From contig JASBRY010000008.1 in assembly GCA_030149165.1 (NCBI GenBank), positions 1-64,000 on the forward strand: DNA of 64,000 nt, read 5' to 3'. The translations under genes were made by a program, and so were the position numbers. This stretch comes from Phycisphaerales bacterium (GTDB lineage Bacteria; Planctomycetota; Phycisphaerae; Phycisphaerales; UBA1924). Below are positions 9,234-18,859 of this stretch, in pieces. How positions within the stretch are numbered: position 1 is the stretch's first letter; every line of letters begins with the position of its first letter. The notes beneath the pieces are model-generated. The model ran no database searches and was not told the DNA's origin. It saw only the letters and a list, made by a program, of their open reading frames with translations.

Positions 9234-11393
9234 ATGCGTAAGCAACTCGGAATCGCAGCAATCATCGCCGCAGCAGGACTGTGCGCACCAGCACTCGCTC
9301 AGGACAGCGTTAGTACCAACGGCGGCAACCTGCCAGGTGACGCACTCGATCCATGGAGTGATCACTGTGCAACTTATGTTGTCGACCTGCACCCATTCAC
9401 CACCTCAAAGGGTCACATGTTCGGTGTCGCACCGATCATCAAGATGACCAAGACCAACGCAACCAACTTCAACAACCTTTACTCGTCATCGACCATCAGC
9501 CCGAGCACCTCGACTGGCGTGAACTACTCGATGCCGACCTTCTCCCTCTGGGAGAACCAGCCAGGCGCTGGTCTCAATGTTGAGACCAATAACCCGGGCA
9601 TGCCAGTCTCTCCAATGGGTGAAGCATCACGCTTCGCCGTTTCTGTCAACGAGTTCGGTACCACCCTTGGCGGATCAAGCTACAACGGCATCATCGGCGC
9701 GTTCGTCAACTACGATCCAAACGACGCCAACCGCCTCTATGTCGATCGTCGTCAAGCAGCAGTCAACACCCCTGACGCATTCGCAGGTGACAGCTCTCAA
9801 CTCGGCGGCCTCTCGATGGACGCCGACGGCAATATTTTCTACCGTGGAGACAACAACCAATCCACAGGACTCAACCAACTCTCAGGCAACAACCTCTTCC
9901 GCACACGCCTCGCTGATCGCAACTGCAATGTGCCGAACCTGATTTCATCTGCGGCAACACTCGACGCAACTGATCGTCTGATGGTCAACTACCCAGACGT
10001 CCTCGGAGTTCCAAACAACATCCCAGCACGCGTCGCAGGCCCTGGCGGACTCTCCGTCAATGGCAATGCATTTGCAGCGACCACCGAGATGTTCGTCGCT
10101 GACACTGGATCCTTCAACAGCACCCCAAACCACCTGGACATGTCAAATGGATGGGGCAGTGACCACCGCGGCTCCTTCGGCACCACCACCCACGACTTCC
10201 TCGGAAACGGCGCCGACTACACCCTCGCACTGCTCTCCAAGGACGCACCAGGTGAAACCCGCATCCTCAATGTCACCAGCGTGAACTCCGCAGGTGCAGT
10301 CGTTGGCGTCAAGGGCTTCGAGATCCCAGTCGCGACCCCAATCACCGACAACGAGACCGGCTTCGCGATCACCTACACCGGTCAAGGCCAGCCCAACAAC
10401 TACACCGGCGCAACCCTTTTCCGTGGTGGTGTGGGACATGTCGCAATCGGTCGTGACCAAGCGGGTCGCGGACTCATGGCTGCGATGGTCAACGAGAACG
10501 GCTTCTCCGATGACTTCTCCAACCAGATCGTCGTCTGCCGTTACAACGCCTCGACCGGCATGGAAGAGTGGACACTCGCGGCATATGTCGACCAGTTCAA
10601 CCTCTTCACCGAGAACGCCGGTAAGCCAATCTGCGACGAGAACGGCGACCCAATCGGTCAGATCGTGAACCTCGACGCCGTCACCGGTGGTTTCCCACTC
10701 GGCCCAGGCATGTCCGCTCCTGCAATCGACTCCGCTGGCAACATCTGGTTCATGTCAGCAGTCGAACTCTTCAATCGCATCGACACCGATATGGATGGCG
10801 AGCCTGACGCATCAGACTTCGACGGCGCACTCCTGCGTGCGATCTACGATCCAGCAACCTTCTCATACCAGCTCGAACTGGTCATGGAAGTCGGTCAGGT
10901 CTTCTCGGGTCTCAACTCGGGCATCGACTACCGCATCGACTTCATTGGTTCCTCCACCAACACCGGCGGAGCAACCCCATCGACCATGTACGCGACCAAT
11001 GTTGCTGAGTTCGCATGGAACAACTCGGACATCTCCGGCGTGGAGCCGTCAGATCCAATCACCAACGGCGGCGTGTTCTTCGGAACAACCATCACTTACG
11101 ACACCACCGGTGACATGCGTTTCAACAACCCAACCTCGGCAAACTTCGATCCAGGTCTGCCTGCTGATGAGTCCTACTCCGTCGGTCTCTATGTCGGCTA
11201 CTACCAGGACGAAGTGGTCAATCCATGTCCAGCAGATTTCACCGGAGAAGGCCAACTGAACTTCCTCGACGTCTCGGCATTCCTCTCCGCATACGGAAAC
11301 ATGGATCCATCCGCAGACTTCACCGGCGAAGGTCAGTTCAACTTCCTCGACGTCTCGGCATTCCTCTCCGCTTACGGCGCAGGCTGCCCATAA
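9234..11393 (+). CDS. Large secreted protein with paired C-terminal dockerin-like module
   Basis: The 719-residue product begins with a clear signal peptide (basic MRKQ, hydrophobic core, ALA-Q cleavage). It ends in two copies of a module with key residues DFTGEGQ(L/F)NFLDVSAFLSAYG and a final Cys-Pro. The Asp-rich loop followed by a helix recalls a degenerate dockerin or EF-hand. The middle (about residues 40-640) is rich in Asn, Gly and Asp and looks like an extracellular beta-structure, but I recognise no family. I chose the ATG at 9234 because AAAGGAG lies just upstream; the upstream in-frame ATG would add a non-signal extension. A strong terminator follows. The same C-terminal module occurs at 12768-12925 and 56854-57020. 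Confidence 0.85.
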   Translation: MRKQLGIAAIIAAAGLCAPALAQDSVSTNGGNLPGDALDPWSDHCATYVVDLHPFTTSKGHMFGVAPIIKMTKTNATNFNNLYSSSTISPSTSTGVNYSMPTFSLWENQPGAGLNVETNNPGMPVSPMGEASRFAVSVNEFGTTLGGSSYNGIIGAFVNYDPNDANRLYVDRRQAAVNTPDAFAGDSSQLGGLSMDADGNIFYRGDNNQSTGLNQLSGNNLFRTRLADRNCNVPNLISSAATLDATDRLMVNYPDVLGVPNNIPARVAGPGGLSVNGNAFAATTEMFVADTGSFNSTPNHLDMSNGWGSDHRGSFGTTTHDFLGNGADYTLALLSKDAPGETRILNVTSVNSAGAVVGVKGFEIPVATPITDNETGFAITYTGQGQPNNYTGATLFRGGVGHVAIGRDQAGRGLMAAMVNENGFSDDFSNQIVVCRYNASTGMEEWTLAAYVDQFNLFTENAGKPICDENGDPIGQIVNLDAVTGGFPLGPGMSAPAIDSAGNIWFMSAVELFNRIDTDMDGEPDASDFDGALLRAIYDPATFSYQLELVMEVGQVFSGLNSGIDYRIDFIGSSTNTGGATPSTMYATNVAEFAWNNSDISGVEPSDPITNGGVFFGTTITYDTTGDMRFNNPTSANFDPGLPADESYSVGLYVGYYQDEVVNPCPADFTGEGQLNFLDVSAFLSAYGNMDPSADFTGEGQFNFLDVSAFLSAYGAGCP

Positions 11394-11428
11394 TCCTCAA
11401 TCACCATTGATTGAGTACAACTGAAACC

Positions 11429-11458
11429 AAACGCCCGCGCTCAACGGCGCGGGCGTTT
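11429..11458 (+). terminator. Intrinsic terminator after the 9234 gene
   Basis: AAACGCCCGCGC (11429-11440) pairs perfectly with GCGCGGGCGTTT (11447-11458) around a 6-base loop, with a short T-rich tail. It lies 36 bases after the stop codon. Confidence 0.9.
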
Positions 11459-11578
11459 CTTGAATCAAAGAAATCCACCTTCAAACCGTTCTGTTTCTGG
11501 TTTGAATGCTCAGAATCTTGTGGTATCTTAACAAATCAAAGATTCAATACTGACTAACACGATACAGAGGATGACCCG

Positions 11579-12925
11579 ATGAACCGCTCCATATTGACTG
11601 CAGCCCTGATCACCACCATAGCCGCAGGTGCGAACGCACAATGGGATCCACAGAACGGCGAGTGGCTCAAGTCAGACTCCACAGACATCCGTGTGATGAC
11701 CTGGAATGTCCAAGACGGCATCTGCTCCTCCAACGACAAAGGTGACACCTTCGGAGACTGGAACGGCATCGTACGCATCATCGCTTCGCTCCAACCAGAC
11801 ATTCTCATCCTCCAAGAGTGCGCCGACAACTCAGGGAACGGCACTGGAAGCGGTATCGACTCTATCGCTACGCTTGAGAATGTTGCTGACCTGCTCGTTC
11901 ATGGCGGCACCGATATCTACAACGGCAATGTCGCAGTCGGTTCATATGTTCAGCTATTCACAGGAACAGAATACGACCTCCCCCATGTCTATGTCAGCGA
12001 AGCAAACGACGGATTCAACCGCAACATGATCCTGTCGCGCTACCCATTTACAGACCTCAATGGAGGGGGCGCCACCTTCTCCACATTCGCCCTCGTCCCC
12101 GATGCATACCAGACAGGTGGCACCGCTGGTATCCGTGGCTATCAGTTCGCGGAGATCGATCTCCCAGACGAGATTTACGCAGGAGACATCGTCGTCGGGA
12201 ACGGCCATCTCAAAGCAGGAGGGAACTCCAGCGACTTCTCCCAACGCGAACTCGCAAGCCGGAACATCGCCTACTTCATTGACTACTACTACAACGGTGC
12301 CGGAACAGGGATCAGTGACCCAAACAATCGCATCTCCGTCCCTAGCACAGGAACTGTGCTCGACGAGAACACTCCAGTGATTGTCGGAGGCGACCTCAAT
12401 CAAAACCCAGGGAATGGGCCAGCGGAGTTCATCGCGCGTGCTGAGTTCACAGGCGGAACAGACGGCACTGACCGCGACCGTTCGGACTCGAGCGTGGATC
12501 TCGCGCTCCACCCGATCTCCAATGAAGCCTCCACGCAAGGCGGCAGTTCGAAGCTCGATTATCTGATCTACCAAGACTCGATCGCGACCGCTCGCAGACA
12601 GTTCATCTTCCGATCAACAGGTTCAGGCATGTCCATCGACGACATCCCGGAACCAGCACGCTCATTCCCTGTCAATCCGTTCTCCATTTCTGGGCTGTCT
12701 TCGGACCACCGCCCAGTGCTCATCGACTTCATTCTCCCCGAAGCCGTCGCTGACCCGTGCCCCGCGGACTTCACTGGAGAGGGACAACTCAACTTCCTCG
12801 ATGTCAGCGCCTTCCTCACTGCATACGGCAAGATGGAAGCCTCCGCGGACTTCACCGGAGAAGGCCAGTTCAACTTCCTCGATGTCAGCGCCTTCCTCAC
12901 CCAATACGGCAAGGGCTGTCCATAA
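11579..12925 (+). CDS. Secreted endonuclease/exonuclease/phosphatase-family enzyme with paired C-terminal module
   Basis: This 448-residue protein has a signal peptide (residues 1-20, ending GANA). The endonuclease/exonuclease/phosphatase fold follows: IRVMTWNVQDG supplies the metal-binding Asn, LQPDILILQECAD the Glu, VIVGGDLNQNPGNGP the Asp/Asn pair and SGLSSDHRPVLIDF the C-terminal Asp-His. Such enzymes hydrolyse phosphodiesters or phosphomonoesters such as DNA, RNA or phospholipid head groups; which one is unknown. The last about 55 residues are the same doubled module as in the gene at 9234. Extracellular nucleotide or phosphate scavenging is a reasonable inference. GAGGATGACCCG precedes the ATG. 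Confidence 0.88.
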   Translation: MNRSILTAALITTIAAGANAQWDPQNGEWLKSDSTDIRVMTWNVQDGICSSNDKGDTFGDWNGIVRIIASLQPDILILQECADNSGNGTGSGIDSIATLENVADLLVHGGTDIYNGNVAVGSYVQLFTGTEYDLPHVYVSEANDGFNRNMILSRYPFTDLNGGGATFSTFALVPDAYQTGGTAGIRGYQFAEIDLPDEIYAGDIVVGNGHLKAGGNSSDFSQRELASRNIAYFIDYYYNGAGTGISDPNNRISVPSTGTVLDENTPVIVGGDLNQNPGNGPAEFIARAEFTGGTDGTDRDRSDSSVDLALHPISNEASTQGGSSKLDYLIYQDSIATARRQFIFRSTGSGMSIDDIPEPARSFPVNPFSISGLSSDHRPVLIDFILPEAVADPCPADFTGEGQLNFLDVSAFLTAYGKMEASADFTGEGQFNFLDVSAFLTQYGKGCP

Positions 12926-12944
12926 TCCTGATTGATCTTTGAAC

Positions 12945-13433
12945 TCAGTCGTTGGACTGATCACGCAACGCACGAACCTCGGCGACCGCATCGTCGAGGT
13001 TTCTTTTCAGTTGCCGCACACGAAGCAATGATTTGACGCGCGTGAGCAACTCAATCTTGTTGACCGGCTTGGTCAGGAAATCATCCGCACCCACATCAAT
13101 CGCACGCTCCACATCACCCACCTCGCTCAACGCCGTCACCATGATGATGGGGATATCACGAGTTGAGATGGAGGACTTGAGCTGCTTGCAGACCTGATAC
13201 CCGCTCATCTTGGGCATCATGATGTCGAGCAAAATAATGTCCGGCGGATTACTCTCGACCGACTGGATCGCTTGGATCCCATCAGTGACCACACGCACAG
13301 GACCGCCAAGGTCGTCAAGATATGCTTGCAGCAGCTCCAGATTCTGCTCATTGTCATCCACAATCAGCACACCCTGATGCGAGACCACCTCGGCGTCATT
13401 CTGATCAGGCAATGTCGGGTTGGTTGTGCTCAT
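12945..13433 (-). CDS. Stand-alone response regulator receiver protein with short coiled-coil tail
   Basis: The 162-residue product is a CheY-like receiver. It has the acidic pocket in VLIVDDNEQNLELL, the phosphoacceptor Asp in IILLDIMMPKMSGYQV, the Thr in IIMVTALSEVGD and the Lys in DDFLTKPVNKIEL. After the receiver a short helical segment (LLRVRQLKRNLDDAVAEVRAL) suggests a coiled coil. No DNA-binding or enzymatic output domain is present. The ATG at 13433 has AAAGGA 9 bases upstream. No histidine kinase is adjacent. One possibility is a phosphorelay role or control of an enzyme encoded elsewhere, such as the SpoIIE-type phosphatases at 31-34 kb. Confidence 0.9.
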   Translation of the reverse strand: MSTTNPTLPDQNDAEVVSHQGVLIVDDNEQNLELLQAYLDDLGGPVRVVTDGIQAIQSVESNPPDIILLDIMMPKMSGYQVCKQLKSSISTRDIPIIMVTALSEVGDVERAIDVGADDFLTKPVNKIELLTRVKSLLRVRQLKRNLDDAVAEVRALRDQSND

Positions 13434-13603
13434 GGAATCTGGTCCTTTCAAGACTTGCTCATTTCCTGTACTCAGATCATTGGTGCCCCGAATCCGATAG
13501 ACTACCTCAGACAGAGCACGCTGAAACTCTAAATGCGCTCGATTGTACGAGAACTGGAGCAATTCAGCCGGTTTTCCCGATCGAGGGGTACAGGAGACCC
13601 TTT

Positions 13604-15118
13604 ATGCAGACCCGATCAACACCAAATACAACCACTCCACGCTCCACGACGCTCATGATGTCGATCCTTCTATCTGTGCTCTGCTCGCTCTGCATCGCAG
13701 GACCGCTTGATATCAAGCTCGACCGACTCGTCGGAAATGCGAGTCTCGGCAAGGGCAAAGCCGCGATCCACATCATCGACCTCGACACCGGACGCGAACT
13801 CGGAGAGTACAACTCAAACGAGCTCATGATCCCCGCATCCAACATGAAGCTCCTCAGTTCCGGAGCCGCGCTGATGGTGCTCGGAGATAGCTTCGACTTC
13901 CGCACCACAATCGATATCCTTGAATCTTCCAACCGCACCACGCTCATCATCCGAGGCTCGGGTGACCCCGCGCTCGGAGATCCCGCGATCTTCGAAGACG
14001 AACACCAAGTGCTCACACACGATGCGCTCTTCGACGCCGTCGCCAAAGCACTCAAGGACCGAGGTATCGAATCACTCGACGAGATCATTGTCGATGACCG
14101 CGTCTTCGATCGGAAATGGGCACACCCCGATTGGCCAACCGATCAACTCAACCGCTGGTACTGCGCCGAGGTCGGGGGTCTCAACTTCCAGACCAATGTC
14201 ATCAACATGTACCCCATCCCAGGTTCACTCGGAGGCACCCCGTTGCTCGAGATGCAGCCCGATCTCCCATGGATCGATGTGCGTGTCAAAGCGAAGACCA
14301 TCACCAAGGGACGCGACAGCGCGTGGATCGCGCGCCCTGTCCCTGAGAACAAGTTCACGCTCTACGGCAATGTACGAGGCAAAACCGAAATCCCAGTGAG
14401 CGTACACGAGCCGTCACTCTTTGCTGGATCAGTCTTCGCTCAATCACTCAAAGAGCGAGGACTCTCCATCAATACCAACGGCTACGCGATCGACGCCGTA
14501 CGACTCGCCACTCCCGAAGATCAATGGTCTTCGACCCCTGTCGCCGTGGTCACAACCCCCATCGCGGATGTGCTCACCAGGACCAACACGGATTCGTACA
14601 ACCTCTACGCCGAAGCTCTTATCAAACGCATCGGACACGAGATCACCGGAGATCCAGGTTCATGGGAGAACGGCGCTTCCGTCATCCGTCTGCTCTTGAG
14701 CCAACATGTCAGCGCCACCGCGGCGCAGGACACCATCGTTGCTGATGGATCAGGTATGAGCCGAGAGAACCGCGTCACCACCAAGACACTGACCAAATGG
14801 CTCAATGTGCTCGCGCATCACGAAAGCTGGGACACATTCGCCAACTCACTCGCGACTCCAGGCAACGGCACTCTCAAGCGACGATTCCTTGATGCCAACC
14901 TCGATTCAACACTCAAAGCAAAGAGCGGCTACCTCAATGGGGTCTACTCACTCTCTGGAGTCCTCGAGCACCCCTCAGGGAAGCGTGCGGCATTCTCAGT
15001 CATCCTCAACAACATCAAACCCGGCGCTGGAGCACGAGCCGCCAAACCATTTATTGAAGATGTTGTGGTTGAGATCGACGCGTGGATGACCGCCCAGTCC
15101 GGCGTTCCTGGTGGTTAA
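13604..15118 (+). CDS. dacB: D-alanyl-D-alanine carboxypeptidase/endopeptidase (PBP4/DacB type)
   Basis: This 504-residue exported enzyme trims or cleaves peptidoglycan cross-links in the periplasm. It has an N-terminal hydrophobic signal (SILLSVLCSLCIAG). The three penicillin-binding-protein motifs of the peptidase S13 family follow: SxxK in MIPASNMKLLSSGAALM, SxN in TNTDSYNLYAEALIKRIG and a K(S/T)G-type triad in LKAKSGYLNGVYSLSG. The large insertion between the first two motifs is typical of S13 enzymes. AGGAG precedes the ATG at 13604, which I prefer to the upstream in-frame extension. It is divergent from the receiver gene at 13433. Confidence 0.92.
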   Translation: MQTRSTPNTTTPRSTTLMMSILLSVLCSLCIAGPLDIKLDRLVGNASLGKGKAAIHIIDLDTGRELGEYNSNELMIPASNMKLLSSGAALMVLGDSFDFRTTIDILESSNRTTLIIRGSGDPALGDPAIFEDEHQVLTHDALFDAVAKALKDRGIESLDEIIVDDRVFDRKWAHPDWPTDQLNRWYCAEVGGLNFQTNVINMYPIPGSLGGTPLLEMQPDLPWIDVRVKAKTITKGRDSAWIARPVPENKFTLYGNVRGKTEIPVSVHEPSLFAGSVFAQSLKERGLSINTNGYAIDAVRLATPEDQWSSTPVAVVTTPIADVLTRTNTDSYNLYAEALIKRIGHEITGDPGSWENGASVIRLLLSQHVSATAAQDTIVADGSGMSRENRVTTKTLTKWLNVLAHHESWDTFANSLATPGNGTLKRRFLDANLDSTLKAKSGYLNGVYSLSGVLEHPSGKRAAFSVILNNIKPGAGARAAKPFIEDVVVEIDAWMTAQSGVPGG

Positions 15119-17191
15119 CTACCGAATGAGTGGTATCTGATCACAACGCGCTTTCACCGATTCATTCATCGACAGTATCGGAGGCCAAGCCCGCACGGGC
15201 TGGTTGTTGCGTGCATCGCCGCTGGTCTTTGGAGTCGCATCAAACCCAACACGATCACAGCCGTATGACTGATCCCACTGCGCATCACGCGCAAAGTCGC
15301 AGTTCGCGACCCAGTGGAACAACACCTCGTGATGATCATGGATATCCACATCGCGCCCCACCACCACAACAAACCGATGCGCCGTCGCCTCATTCCAGAA
15401 CTCATCGAGCACCTTCCCCCCAAGCCCGGCACCATCCGCCTCGTCATACCCTCGATCGACTCGGATAAACACCCAACCCGGCGCCGCTTCCGGAGTGGTC
15501 GCATCGAGCACACCTTCGCAAGACCTCGCCCATGCGTTCGTTTCCTTGCACGCCGACTCACTCGGGATCGGTGCCGGATCATCAAGTTCCCGCCCGTCTA
15601 GATCCTCAGACGCCACCTTCCGCGTAGCATCAAATCCAATCTTCAGACTCGTCCCGAACCGAGCCGCGGCATGATCCAGAATATCCACCGCCCCATGCAC
15701 ACGCTCAATATCACGCGATGGTTTGCAATGGTCCCACACCGCTCGCATGACACTCGAGAGATCATGCACATCGACATCGTCTTCCACAACAAACAGCGTC
15801 TTTGTCCACGCCATCTGCCCTGCGCCCCAGATCGCGTGCATGACTTTCCGAGCGTGCAACGGATAATGCTTCTTGATCTGTATATTCGCCGCGTTGTGGA
15901 AGCATCCGAACAACGGGAGGTCATAGTCCATTACATCAGGAAGGATCGTCTTCAAGAGCGGCAACATAATCCGCTCCGTCGCTTTCCCGAGGAAGTAATC
16001 CTCCTGAGGAGGCAACCCCACCACCGTCGTCGGATACACCGCATCACGCCGATGCGTGAACGCCGTGACGCGCGTCATCGGATACCGATCCGGCATCGAA
16101 TAAAAACCTGTGTGATCCCCGAACGGCCCCTCAAACACCGCCCCTTCACCAAGCTCCCCCGCACCATCCTCTCGCGGATCCCAGCCCGGATACCCCGCGT
16201 CCGTATCCACAAATCCCTCGATCACCATCTCCGCATCCGCAGGAACCCACAACGGAACAGTCTTCGCACGACACATCCGCACGCCCTCCCCTTGCAAGAA
16301 CCCCGACATCAACAACTCGCTGATCCCTGGAGGCAGCGGACAAGTCGCCCCATAGGGGAGCACACTCGGACCCCCAAGCACAATTGCGACCGGCATCGGC
16401 TTTCCGAGTTTCTTCCACGACCGCCAATGCGCCGCCCCGTCATGGTGCATGTGCCAGTGCATCGCGAGCCGATCCTTTCCAAGCAGCTGCACACGATACA
16501 TCCCGATATTGTGGGACTTGGGTTTGGGATCATCGCGATCATCCGCGTGGATTGTGTGAATCCCAGCGAGCGTGATGAATCGTCCGCGATACTTCGCGTC
16601 CCACTCAGACGAATCTATATCCGAATGCCCCAGCCCTTCGATGCCATCATTCAGATGCGTCGGATACCCAAGCGAAGCAAAGTCGCCGTCTTTTCCCCAG
16701 CAGCGCAGGATTGGGAGTTTGGTCAGATCAATCGCATCGCCCGTCCGCACAACTTCCTGACACGCGCCGTCCCGCCGAGTGCGCTTTGGTCCGATCTTCA
16801 GCAGTGGAAAGAACTGCTTCGCCTTCCCGATCGCTTCACCGATCGAGCGAGGGGGTTCAGGTTTGGTCAGTTCACCGATCACGCGTGCCGTGTCTTCGAG
16901 CGCTCGATCCCCCAGCGCCATCTCCACACGCTTGTACGATCCAAACGCATTAATCAGCAGCGGGAAATCAGAACCGATCGGGTTTTCGATCAACAGCGCC
17001 TTGCCGCCATATCCGCAAAACTCCGGATCGGTCCGCTGTGAATCCGCTGATCCCAATCCCGCATCCGCTCGCCTAGACTCGCGTTGGACAAGCTCCGTGA
17101 CCTCAAGCACCGGATCGACCGGATCGGTCAAGCGGATCAACTCACCCGCTCGTTCAAGAGCACGCACAAATGACGACTGATCGCGATACAT
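15119..17191 (-). CDS. UbiD-family decarboxylase
   Basis: The 690-residue protein belongs to the UbiD family of prenylated-FMN-dependent (de)carboxylases. Seen here are the N-terminus YRDQSSFVRALERAGELIRL, the core CGYGGKALLIENP, the substrate/PrFMN region PIAIVLGG-like (MPVAIVLGGPSVLPYGATC), and KTILPDVMDYDLPLFGCFHNAANIQIKKHYPLH with VEDDVDVHD. It is longer than E. coli UbiD because of a C-terminal extension. A step in ubiquinone, menaquinone or aromatic-acid metabolism is possible; the substrate cannot be told. No ubiX is next to it. I chose the ATG at 17191 by alignment to the family start, although no strong ribosome-binding site is seen. Confidence 0.88.
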   Translation of the reverse strand: MYRDQSSFVRALERAGELIRLTDPVDPVLEVTELVQRESRRADAGLGSADSQRTDPEFCGYGGKALLIENPIGSDFPLLINAFGSYKRVEMALGDRALEDTARVIGELTKPEPPRSIGEAIGKAKQFFPLLKIGPKRTRRDGACQEVVRTGDAIDLTKLPILRCWGKDGDFASLGYPTHLNDGIEGLGHSDIDSSEWDAKYRGRFITLAGIHTIHADDRDDPKPKSHNIGMYRVQLLGKDRLAMHWHMHHDGAAHWRSWKKLGKPMPVAIVLGGPSVLPYGATCPLPPGISELLMSGFLQGEGVRMCRAKTVPLWVPADAEMVIEGFVDTDAGYPGWDPREDGAGELGEGAVFEGPFGDHTGFYSMPDRYPMTRVTAFTHRRDAVYPTTVVGLPPQEDYFLGKATERIMLPLLKTILPDVMDYDLPLFGCFHNAANIQIKKHYPLHARKVMHAIWGAGQMAWTKTLFVVEDDVDVHDLSSVMRAVWDHCKPSRDIERVHGAVDILDHAAARFGTSLKIGFDATRKVASEDLDGRELDDPAPIPSESACKETNAWARSCEGVLDATTPEAAPGWVFIRVDRGYDEADGAGLGGKVLDEFWNEATAHRFVVVVGRDVDIHDHHEVLFHWVANCDFARDAQWDQSYGCDRVGFDATPKTSGDARNNQPVRAWPPILSMNESVKARCDQIPLIR

Positions 17192-17225
17192 CACTGCAAG
17201 CGTATCACGATAACGAGCACAAAGC

Positions 17226-17882
17226 ATGACCAATCCCCCCACCCCACCAGTCCACGAAGCCGCACACCGCCGAGATTGGCCGAGCTATTTCGATCGCATG
17301 GCCGGCAAACCCCCTCGCGACACCGTCCTCAAAGCGATCGAACTCTTCGGCGAAGTCGATCCAACCAAAACCTTTCACGCAGTCGATCTCGGATGCGGCG
17401 ACGGCCGAGACTCCGTCCCCCTCCTCAACGCCGGATGGACCGTCTGGGCACAAGACGGCAGCGAAGACGGCATAGCACGCACCAAAGCACGACCCGAAAT
17501 CCAAGCCGCACTCGCCGACAACCGAATCCAGATCACCCACGCGAACTTCGAGGGACTCCAGGTCCCAAAAGCCGATCTTGTCAACGCGAGCTTCTCGCTC
17601 CCATTCTGCCCACCAGATCACTTCCAATCACTCTGGGAGCAGATCGACGCCGCCATCGCCCCCGGCGGTCGATTCAGCGGCCAGCTCTTCGGAGATCGCG
17701 ACGATTGGGCGATCATCGAAGATCGATCCCACTTCTCGCGTGATGAAACCATGAAGCTGTTTGACCAATACATACTGGAGTCCTTCATCGAGGAAGACCG
17801 ACCAAGCCGACAAAGTGAGTCCATGCACAAGCATTGGCACATGTTCCACATCGTTGCCCGAAAGCGAGTTACCGCATCATGA
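17226..17882 (+). CDS. Class I SAM-dependent methyltransferase
   Basis: The 218-residue protein has the SAM-binding motif I VDLGCGDGRDSVPLLNAGW, an acidic residue after strand 2 (VWAQDGSEDGI), and later motifs LVNASFSLPFCPP and AIAPGGRFSGQLFGDRDDW. This is the TehB/small-molecule methyltransferase style of Rossmann fold; the substrate is unknown. Its stop codon overlaps the start of the ABC ATPase gene in ATGA, so the two are probably translationally coupled, and a third gene follows in the same way. The gene begins divergently from the UbiD gene, with only 34 bases between the starts. Confidence 0.87.
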   Translation: MTNPPTPPVHEAAHRRDWPSYFDRMAGKPPRDTVLKAIELFGEVDPTKTFHAVDLGCGDGRDSVPLLNAGWTVWAQDGSEDGIARTKARPEIQAALADNRIQITHANFEGLQVPKADLVNASFSLPFCPPDHFQSLWEQIDAAIAPGGRFSGQLFGDRDDWAIIEDRSHFSRDETMKLFDQYILESFIEEDRPSRQSESMHKHWHMFHIVARKRVTAS

Positions 17883-18859
17883 GCGCCGTCATCGATATCC
17901 AAGGCGTCGAAAAAACATACAAACGACGCATCAAAGCTCTCCGAGGAGTCGACCTCTCCGTCGGACAAGGAGAAATCTTCGGACTCCTCGGCCCCAACGG
18001 CGCGGGCAAATCCACGCTCGTCAAAATCATGATGACCGTCATTTCCCCCTCCAAGTGCACAGGAACAGTGCTCGGCGAGAAGATCGGCGACAAGAACACG
18101 CTCCAACAAATTGGGTATCTCCCAGAGCATCACCGCTTCCCAGCGTACCTCACAGGCAGGCAAGTCCTCGAATACTTCGGCGCCATGTCAGGGATCCAGC
18201 GCAAGCAACGCAAAGCGAAAGCATCCGAACTCCTCGAACTCGTCGGCATGGAGTCTTGGCACAAAGACAAACTCGGATCCTACTCCAAAGGCATGCGCCA
18301 ACGCGTCGGTCTTGCCCAAGCACTCATGAACGACCCCAAGCTCGTCGTTCTCGACGAACCCACCGACGGCGTGGACCCCTCCGGACGACGCGATATCCGC
18401 AACATCCTCTCGCATCTCAAAGACGAGGGACGCACCATCTTTCTCAACTCCCACCTCCTCTCCGAACTCGAGATGGTCTGCGACCGCGTCGCGATCATGG
18501 TCCACGGCCTCGTCCGCACGCAAGGCACCATCGACGAACTCACCGCCGACCAATCCGGATTCGTCATCACCACCAAAGAACCCATCCCTGAGCACGCTTC
18601 GTCGGAACTCAACTCACTTTCGCTCCCAGAGCAAGCAGAACAAACCTCCGCAGACACCATCGCGTTCAAGACCGACGACGCGACGAAGGTCCAACCCGCG
18701 ATCGACACGCTCCGCAAGCACAACATCGTGATTCAATCCGCTGGATTCAAACGACCATCACTCGAGGACCTCTTCATGCAAGTCGTCAGCACAGACCACG
18801 GCGACAAACCCGGAGCCATCTCTGGCGCCCGCTCAAGCAAGAAGGGAGCCAAGTCATGA
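17879..18859 (+). CDS. ABC transporter ATP-binding protein
   Basis: This 326-residue cytoplasmic ATPase has Walker A GLLGPNGAGKSTLVKIMM, the signature SKGMRQRVGLAQALM, Walker B LVVLDEPTDGVDP and the switch His in IFLNSHLLSELE. About residues 230-326 form an extra C-terminal regulatory or dimerisation part, as in ABC-2 exporters. The ATG at 17879 overlaps the methyltransferase stop (ATGA), and its own stop overlaps the permease start (ATGA). It therefore powers the permease encoded at 18856, most likely as an ABC-2-type exporter. The cargo is unknown. Confidence 0.93.
   Translation: MSAVIDIQGVEKTYKRRIKALRGVDLSVGQGEIFGLLGPNGAGKSTLVKIMMTVISPSKCTGTVLGEKIGDKNTLQQIGYLPEHHRFPAYLTGRQVLEYFGAMSGIQRKQRKAKASELLELVGMESWHKDKLGSYSKGMRQRVGLAQALMNDPKLVVLDEPTDGVDPSGRRDIRNILSHLKDEGRTIFLNSHLLSELEMVCDRVAIMVHGLVRTQGTIDELTADQSGFVITTKEPIPEHASSELNSLSLPEQAEQTSADTIAFKTDDATKVQPAIDTLRKHNIVIQSAGFKRPSLEDLFMQVVSTDHGDKPGAISGARSSKKGAKS

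Noticed and set aside
15671-17041. Plus-strand frame of 456 codons
   Set aside because: Opposite strand of the UbiD-family gene; His/Arg-rich composition with no family features.
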